A stretch of 9,087 nt of DNA from DASRHY01 sp046765875 (GTDB lineage Bacteria; Actinomycetota; Actinomycetes; Propionibacteriales; Kribbellaceae): NCBI GenBank assembly GCA_046765875.1, contig JBKPSJ010000166.1, positions 1 through 9,087 of the forward strand, in the 5' to 3' direction. Made by a program: the position numbers and the translations under genes. Numbering within the stretch: position 1 is the first letter of the stretch; the number at the start of each line of letters is the position of its first letter. The notes under the pieces are model-generated. The model saw only the letters and a program-made list of their open reading frames with translations. It was not told the origin of the DNA and made no database searches. Of this stretch, positions 5,679-9,087 are shown one piece after another.

Positions 5679-6615
5679 GGCTCGATTGTGGCGTGCCGGT
5701 GATCCCGGCCGCAGTGAGGATGGTCATGTCGTAGGGCTCCTTTCCGCACGACTCCGGCCGGGGCGGGTCCGCCGTCGTGGCGTTGACCCGCACCGTCCAG
5801 ACCCGTCCGTCGGTGTGCTCGACCGTCACGTCGTACCCGTCCGCGGTCGCGGACTCGCCGGTGACGCGCAGCACGTCGAGCCGGTCCTCCTCGATCGACT
5901 CGCGGACCGCGATGTCGGCGACCTGGCCCGGCTTGGTCCACGCGGACCGGCCGCGCACCCCGGACAGAACCGCGTACCCGTCCTCGGCGGCCTTGAGGAT
6001 CAGCCCGGCCATCTCGTCGGTGTCGACCTGGCCGTGCATCATCCCGCTCGGCAGTACCGCCACGGTCGGCGCGAACCGGTGCCCGCCGAGGTGGTTTGAC
6101 TCCCAGACCCGGCCTGGTGCCCGGTCCGCCAATGCGTGTGCGATCGGCCGGCCGAACCGGCCGCAGCACGCGTCCCGCTTCGCGTTCGTGCAGACCAGCA
6201 GCACCGGCTGGTCCGCCGGCTCCAGCGCCGGTACCGACGCCATCACCGCGGCCCGGTCGCCGGCGGCCAAAGCGGCCAGGTCGATCGAGCCGAGCTCGGC
6301 GGGGTCGTTGACGTGCCCGGCGAGCAACCAGGTCCGCCCCGGTGTCGTGCACGCCGCATACACCTGACGGCTCGTCGCCACGGCGTCGTCGTCCGAGTGC
6401 CGGCCGGGCGCGCGGATCAGGCCGAACCGGACACCGGCGTCCTTTGCCGCCTTGTCGATCCGGCCGCCGAAGTCCGGGTCCAGCCGGCTCTGCGTCGGCG
6501 CCTTCGCGCCCCATGGACCGGGTTGGTCCAGTACGAGCCAGCCGGGCGCGACCACGGCCGTACCGCCGAATGGCTCCTGAAGCTCACGGCACCAGGTCGA
6601 ACACGGCGTCGTCAC
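5671..6615 (-). CDS. Sucrase/ferredoxin-like (Apd1/Aim32-type) [2Fe-2S] protein
   Basis: 314 residues from a GTG at 6615-6613. The family N-terminus begins here (PCSTWCRELQEPFGGTA, 4-20, then WLVLDQPGPWG, 26-36). The frame is open upstream but has no better start. TACGGT 8 bases upstream could serve as a -10, and GGAAG is too near the GTG to be a normal ribosome-binding site. The thioredoxin-like ferredoxin domain has VCTNAKRDACCGRFGRPIA (141-159) and ESNHLGGHRFAPT (172-184). C142 and C151 (9 apart) with H175 and H179 (4 apart) match the ligand set I recall for yeast Apd1, so a bis-His/bis-Cys [2Fe-2S] cluster is predicted. The redox partner is unknown. The name sucrase is historical and no sugar hydrolysis is implied. 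It overlaps the carbonic anhydrase start by 8 bases. Confidence 0.88.
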   Translation of the reverse strand: MTTPCSTWCRELQEPFGGTAVVAPGWLVLDQPGPWGAKAPTQSRLDPDFGGRIDKAAKDAGVRFGLIRAPGRHSDDDAVATSRQVYAACTTPGRTWLLAGHVNDPAELGSIDLAALAAGDRAAVMASVPALEPADQPVLLVCTNAKRDACCGRFGRPIAHALADRAPGRVWESNHLGGHRFAPTVAVLPSGMMHGQVDTDEMAGLILKAAEDGYAVLSGVRGRSAWTKPGQVADIAVRESIEEDRLDVLRVTGESATADGYDVTVEHTDGRVWTVRVNATTADPPRPESCGKEPYDMTILTAAGITGTPQSSHA

Positions 6616-6682
6616 GCTTCCACACCGTACGCCGGTACCCCGGCCGGCCCGTCGTATATCCAGATCGCGTGGGTGGCGAGCA

Positions 6683-8350
6683 TCACTCCGATCGGGCCGG
6701 AGCGGGCACGCGGGCGCGGCGACCGAGCAGGACGAAGGCGAGAACGGCGGCGGCGAACGCACAGATCGCAGCGCCGAGGAAGATCGCATGCACCTGGGCG
6801 ATCGCGGCGCCGCGCAGCGCGTCGAGGTACGGCCGGCAGCGCGCGGGGGAGTCCGGGCAGAGCTCATTCGGGCTGCGGACCCGCTCGGCCACCGCGAAGT
6901 ACCGGCGTAACCCGATCGCGGTCAGCGCCGACACCCCGACCAGCATCCCGACCATCCGCGCGACCACCACCAGCGCGCTCGCCAGGCCGTGGCTGTCGTC
7001 CGGCGTGGCGGCGAGGATCGCGGAGTTGACCGGCGAGATCGCCAGCCCGAACCCCAGGCCGCACAGCACCAGCACGATCGTGGCCGTGAAGTGCCGCATC
7101 GAGTAGCGGTCCCAGTTCGCCATCGCCACGAACATCAGTCCGGCGAGCGTCAATCCGGCCGCGGTGATCGCGCCGAGTCCGAACCGCCGCGTCAGCCAGC
7201 CGCCGAGCACCGCGCCGACGGGCAGCGCGACCAGGAACCGCAACAGTTCGAGGGCCGCCCCGAGTTGATCGCCGCCGTGGATGGTGGTCCGCGCGAAGAC
7301 CGGGATGTCCACCAGCGCCGCGATCAGCGCCGCGCCGACCAGCAGGCTGACCACCAGTGCGCCCCAGGCTCCGCGCGGTCCGAGCAGCCCGGTCGGGATG
7401 ATCGCCCGCGGTGTACGCCGTTGCCACCACCAGAATGCGGCTCCGAACAACGCCGCGCCGGCCAGCAGCCACGGCCCGGCCGCCGCCATCACCTCGCGCT
7501 CGGGATCGGCGGTGGCGAACGCGAGCACGATCCCGGCCAGCGCCAGCGCGAGCAGTGCGGCCCCTACCAGGTCGACCGCTCGGAGAGTACGGACGAAGCC
7601 GGGCATCGCGAGCAGGACCCAGATGGCGAACAGCACCAGCGTCACGACGCCGATCGGCGTCATCAGCCTCGACTCACCGGTGAACGGTACGAACGGCGTA
7701 CCGAGCGTCACGTCGCTGGCCAGCCGTGCAGGAGCGAGCAGCGTGAGCGCGAGCGACACGCAGGCGAGTACGCCTACGACAAGCGCCAGCGGACGCCTGA
7801 CTCGCTCCGTTCCGTGCAGCAGGATCGCCAGTACGACTGCGACGATCAGGTTGATCCAGAAGATCCAGCGCCAGTCCGCGACCGCGAGTACGGCGGCGCC
7901 GAACAGCGGCCCGAGCACCGAGCCGAGCTCTTGCACCGCGCCGACGACACCGAGCGGCAGGCCTCGTCGTTCGACCGGCCATAGGTCGGCGACCAGTGCG
8001 AGCGTTGCCGGGACCAGTCCGCCGGCGCCGATGCCCTGCAGGAAGCGGCCGGTGACGATCAACGAGAGGTCGTAGGCCGAGGCGGTGATCAGCGAGCCGA
8101 CCGCGAACAACATGAGCGCTCCGACGAGTACCGGCGTACGCCCGGCGACGTCGGCGATCCGCCCGATCAGCGGCAGCACGGCGATGTAGCCGAGCAGGAA
8201 ACCGGACACGATCGGCGCCGCGCGCTGCAGTTCGTCCTGGGCCAGCCCGACCCCGGTCATCATGTCGGGCAGCGCGAGCACGACGACGTAGGTGTCGGCC
8301 GCGGCGAAGGCGACCGAGACCGACGCGAGCGCCAGCTTGCCCCTGATCAC
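6683..8350 (-). CDS. P55 (Rv1410c)-like MFS transporter, probable envelope lipid exporter
   Basis: 555 residues from a GTG at 8350-8348, supported by AGGA 7 bases upstream. It is a DHA2-type major facilitator protein. D19 lies in the first helix within ADTYVVV, probably the acidic residue known to be essential in Rv1410c. Motif A is GRIADVAGRTPVL (63-75). The fifth helix carries AVQELGSVLGPLFG (138-151), the motif C region. VDLVGAALLALAL (259-271) and ALPVGAVLGGW (375-385) align with Rv1410c as I remember it. Residues about 183-257 form an insert with two extra hydrophobic segments (186-207 and 232-250), so I count 16 membrane helices instead of 14. C498 and C505 lie in the last external loop. 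Codon 481 is TTA. It follows the LprG-type gene by 25 bases, as in the mycobacterial lprG-P55 operon. It likely moves (glyco)lipid across the membrane with LprG. An older proposal for P55 is drug efflux. Confidence 0.9.
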   Translation of the reverse strand: MIRGKLALASVSVAFAAADTYVVVLALPDMMTGVGLAQDELQRAAPIVSGFLLGYIAVLPLIGRIADVAGRTPVLVGALMLFAVGSLITASAYDLSLIVTGRFLQGIGAGGLVPATLALVADLWPVERRGLPLGVVGAVQELGSVLGPLFGAAVLAVADWRWIFWINLIVAVVLAILLHGTERVRRPLALVVGVLACVSLALTLLAPARLASDVTLGTPFVPFTGESRLMTPIGVVTLVLFAIWVLLAMPGFVRTLRAVDLVGAALLALALAGIVLAFATADPEREVMAAAGPWLLAGAALFGAAFWWWQRRTPRAIIPTGLLGPRGAWGALVVSLLVGAALIAALVDIPVFARTTIHGGDQLGAALELLRFLVALPVGAVLGGWLTRRFGLGAITAAGLTLAGLMFVAMANWDRYSMRHFTATIVLVLCGLGFGLAISPVNSAILAATPDDSHGLASALVVVARMVGMLVGVSALTAIGLRRYFAVAERVRSPNELCPDSPARCRPYLDALRGAAIAQVHAIFLGAAICAFAAAVLAFVLLGRRARVPAPARSE

Positions 8351-8357
8351 GCACGCA

Positions 8358-8361
8358 TCCT
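8358..8361 (-). promoter_or_regulatory. Shine-Dalgarno of the MFS gene
   Basis: AGGA on the minus strand, 7 bases before the GTG at 8350, decides the start in favour of that GTG. An ATG at 8358-8356 is in another frame and opens only a three-codon reading frame whose TGA overlaps the MFS start codon. Confidence 0.6.
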
Positions 8362-8375
8362 GTCAGGAACCGGTG

Positions 8376-9077
8376 CTACGGCGCGGTGATGGTCACCTGC
8401 TCGCCGTACTTGTCCAGCGTCAGGTCGTACGCGGTGGTGGCGCTGGTGTAGAACGGGCCCGAGACCGTTGCCGCGGTCAACTGCTTGCTCGACTTGTCGA
8501 TCTTGAACGACGCCTGGAAGTCCTTGTCCTTCGGCGCCTTCGGGAAGATGCCGGTCAGCGCCGAGCCCGGGAGGGTGCCGGTGACCTCGGTGACCACGGC
8601 CGCCCCCTGCCGGGACTCGCCCTTGATCGCCGGGTTCTTCAGCGCCGTCAGCAGCGACGGCACGCCCTTGGCCGGGTCGAGGAAGACCGCCGGATCCGGA
8701 GCGCCGAGGTCGGCCAGTTGCTTCGGGCTGAACTGCACGTATGACGGCGCGAACGAGGGCTTGACGTAAACCTTGCCGCCGACCGCGGTCACGTTGGCCT
8801 CGATCGGGTTGCCGCCGCTGACCACACCGAGCTTGCCCTGGAACGCCGGGGCGTGGGTGGCGACGCCGTCGCCCTTGGTGAGCGCCACCGCGCCGTTCGG
8901 TATGTCCCGCCCGGTCAGTACGAGGTGCACGCTGGCGGTCTGGTCGAGCGTCTGCTTCGCCGCGGTCAGGAGGGCCACCGGGTCGTCGGCGGGCGTTTGA
9001 GATCCGCTGGACTTCTTGTTGTCGGTACAGCCGGTCAGGACCAGCAGGACGACAACGGCCAGGGCGATTCTGCGCAT
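8376..9077 (-). CDS. lprG: LprG-type lipoprotein (LppX_LprAFG family)
   Basis: 233 residues, close to M. tuberculosis LprG. The N-terminus is a lipoprotein signal: MRR, hydrophobic stretch 4-14, lipobox LTGC (14-17). C17 becomes the lipidated first residue, anchoring the protein outside the membrane. A polar linker (18-32) leads to the family domain (about 33-233), with VHLVLTGRDIP (50-60), GKVYVKP (105-111) and a C-terminal YDLTLDKYGEQVTI (217-230). In mycobacteria the fold holds a large cavity that binds triacylated lipids and hands them on for export with the P55 transporter, whose homologue follows 25 bases downstream. The start lies 10 bases inside the window edge; GAAGG is seen just before it, but closer than ideal. 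The promoter is outside the window. The lipid substrate in this organism is unknown. Confidence 0.92.
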   Translation of the reverse strand: MRRIALAVVVLLVLTGCTDNKKSSGSQTPADDPVALLTAAKQTLDQTASVHLVLTGRDIPNGAVALTKGDGVATHAPAFQGKLGVVSGGNPIEANVTAVGGKVYVKPSFAPSYVQFSPKQLADLGAPDPAVFLDPAKGVPSLLTALKNPAIKGESRQGAAVVTEVTGTLPGSALTGIFPKAPKDKDFQASFKIDKSSKQLTAATVSGPFYTSATTAYDLTLDKYGEQVTITAP

Positions 9078-9087
9078 ACCTTCAGCC

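Noticed and set aside
5671..6615. Reading the ferredoxin-like gene as a true sucrase
   Set aside because: The family name is historical; the motifs are those of a thioredoxin-like iron-sulfur domain and no glycosidase motif is present.
6989..7984. Long plus-strand frame opposite the MFS gene
   Set aside because: Arg/Gln/Asp-rich low-complexity shadow without any recognisable motif.
8347..8358. Three-codon frame ATG CGT GCG TGA overlapping the MFS start as a leader peptide
   Set aside because: So short a frame can arise by chance, and the AGGA overlaps its ATG, so it could not be translated from that site.

Overview
The base composition (very GC-rich, roughly 70% by eye), GTG starts, 4-base start/stop overlaps and gene content point to a high-GC Gram-positive actinobacterium. 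The protein sequences look closest to Nocardioidaceae such as Kribbella or Nocardioides, but the genus is a guess. No tRNA, rRNA, CRISPR array, insertion sequence or phage gene was seen. The window is densely coding: nine genes, one of them cut by the left edge, and no gene-free stretch over 125 bases.

Left part (1-4966). Four minus-strand genes form two coupled pairs. The first pair is a DUF2064/TIGR04282-type transferase (cut at the left edge) downstream of a family 2 glycosyltransferase. The second is an MTAP-type nucleoside phosphorylase followed by an NAD-dependent epimerase. Between the pairs, on the plus strand, lies an OmpR-family response regulator with its histidine kinase. The kinase gene runs tail-to-tail into the epimerase gene with a 14-base overlap. 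The regulator is divergent from the glycosyltransferase across a 123-base intergenic region holding promoter-like elements and a palindrome. From memory, the same four families cluster in Mycobacterium tuberculosis (Rv0535, galE3/Rv0536, Rv0539, Rv0540), so this looks like a conserved but functionally undefined actinobacterial sugar-transfer locus, here with its own two-component system.

Middle part (5052-6615). A sucrase/ferredoxin-like protein and a beta-class carbonic anhydrase overlap by 8 bases on the minus strand. The first carries a Cys/Cys/His/His arrangement like that of the bis-histidinyl [2Fe-2S] proteins of the Apd1/Aim32 type.

Right part (6683-9077). An LprG-type lipoprotein gene is followed after 25 bases by a P55 (Rv1410c)-like MFS transporter gene. 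In mycobacteria this pair exports triacylated (glyco)lipids to the outer envelope. The transporter here appears to carry an extra segment of about 75 residues with two more hydrophobic helices.

Reading order on the minus strand is lprG > MFS > (67 bases) > ferredoxin-like > carbonic anhydrase > (85 bases) > phosphorylase > epimerase, then the plus-strand regulator pair, then GT2 > DUF2064. Points most worth a second look are the conserved sugar-transfer module, the zinc-knuckle-like insert in the epimerase, the predicted bis-His iron-sulfur protein, the enlarged MFS transporter, and TTA codons in the kinase and transporter genes.
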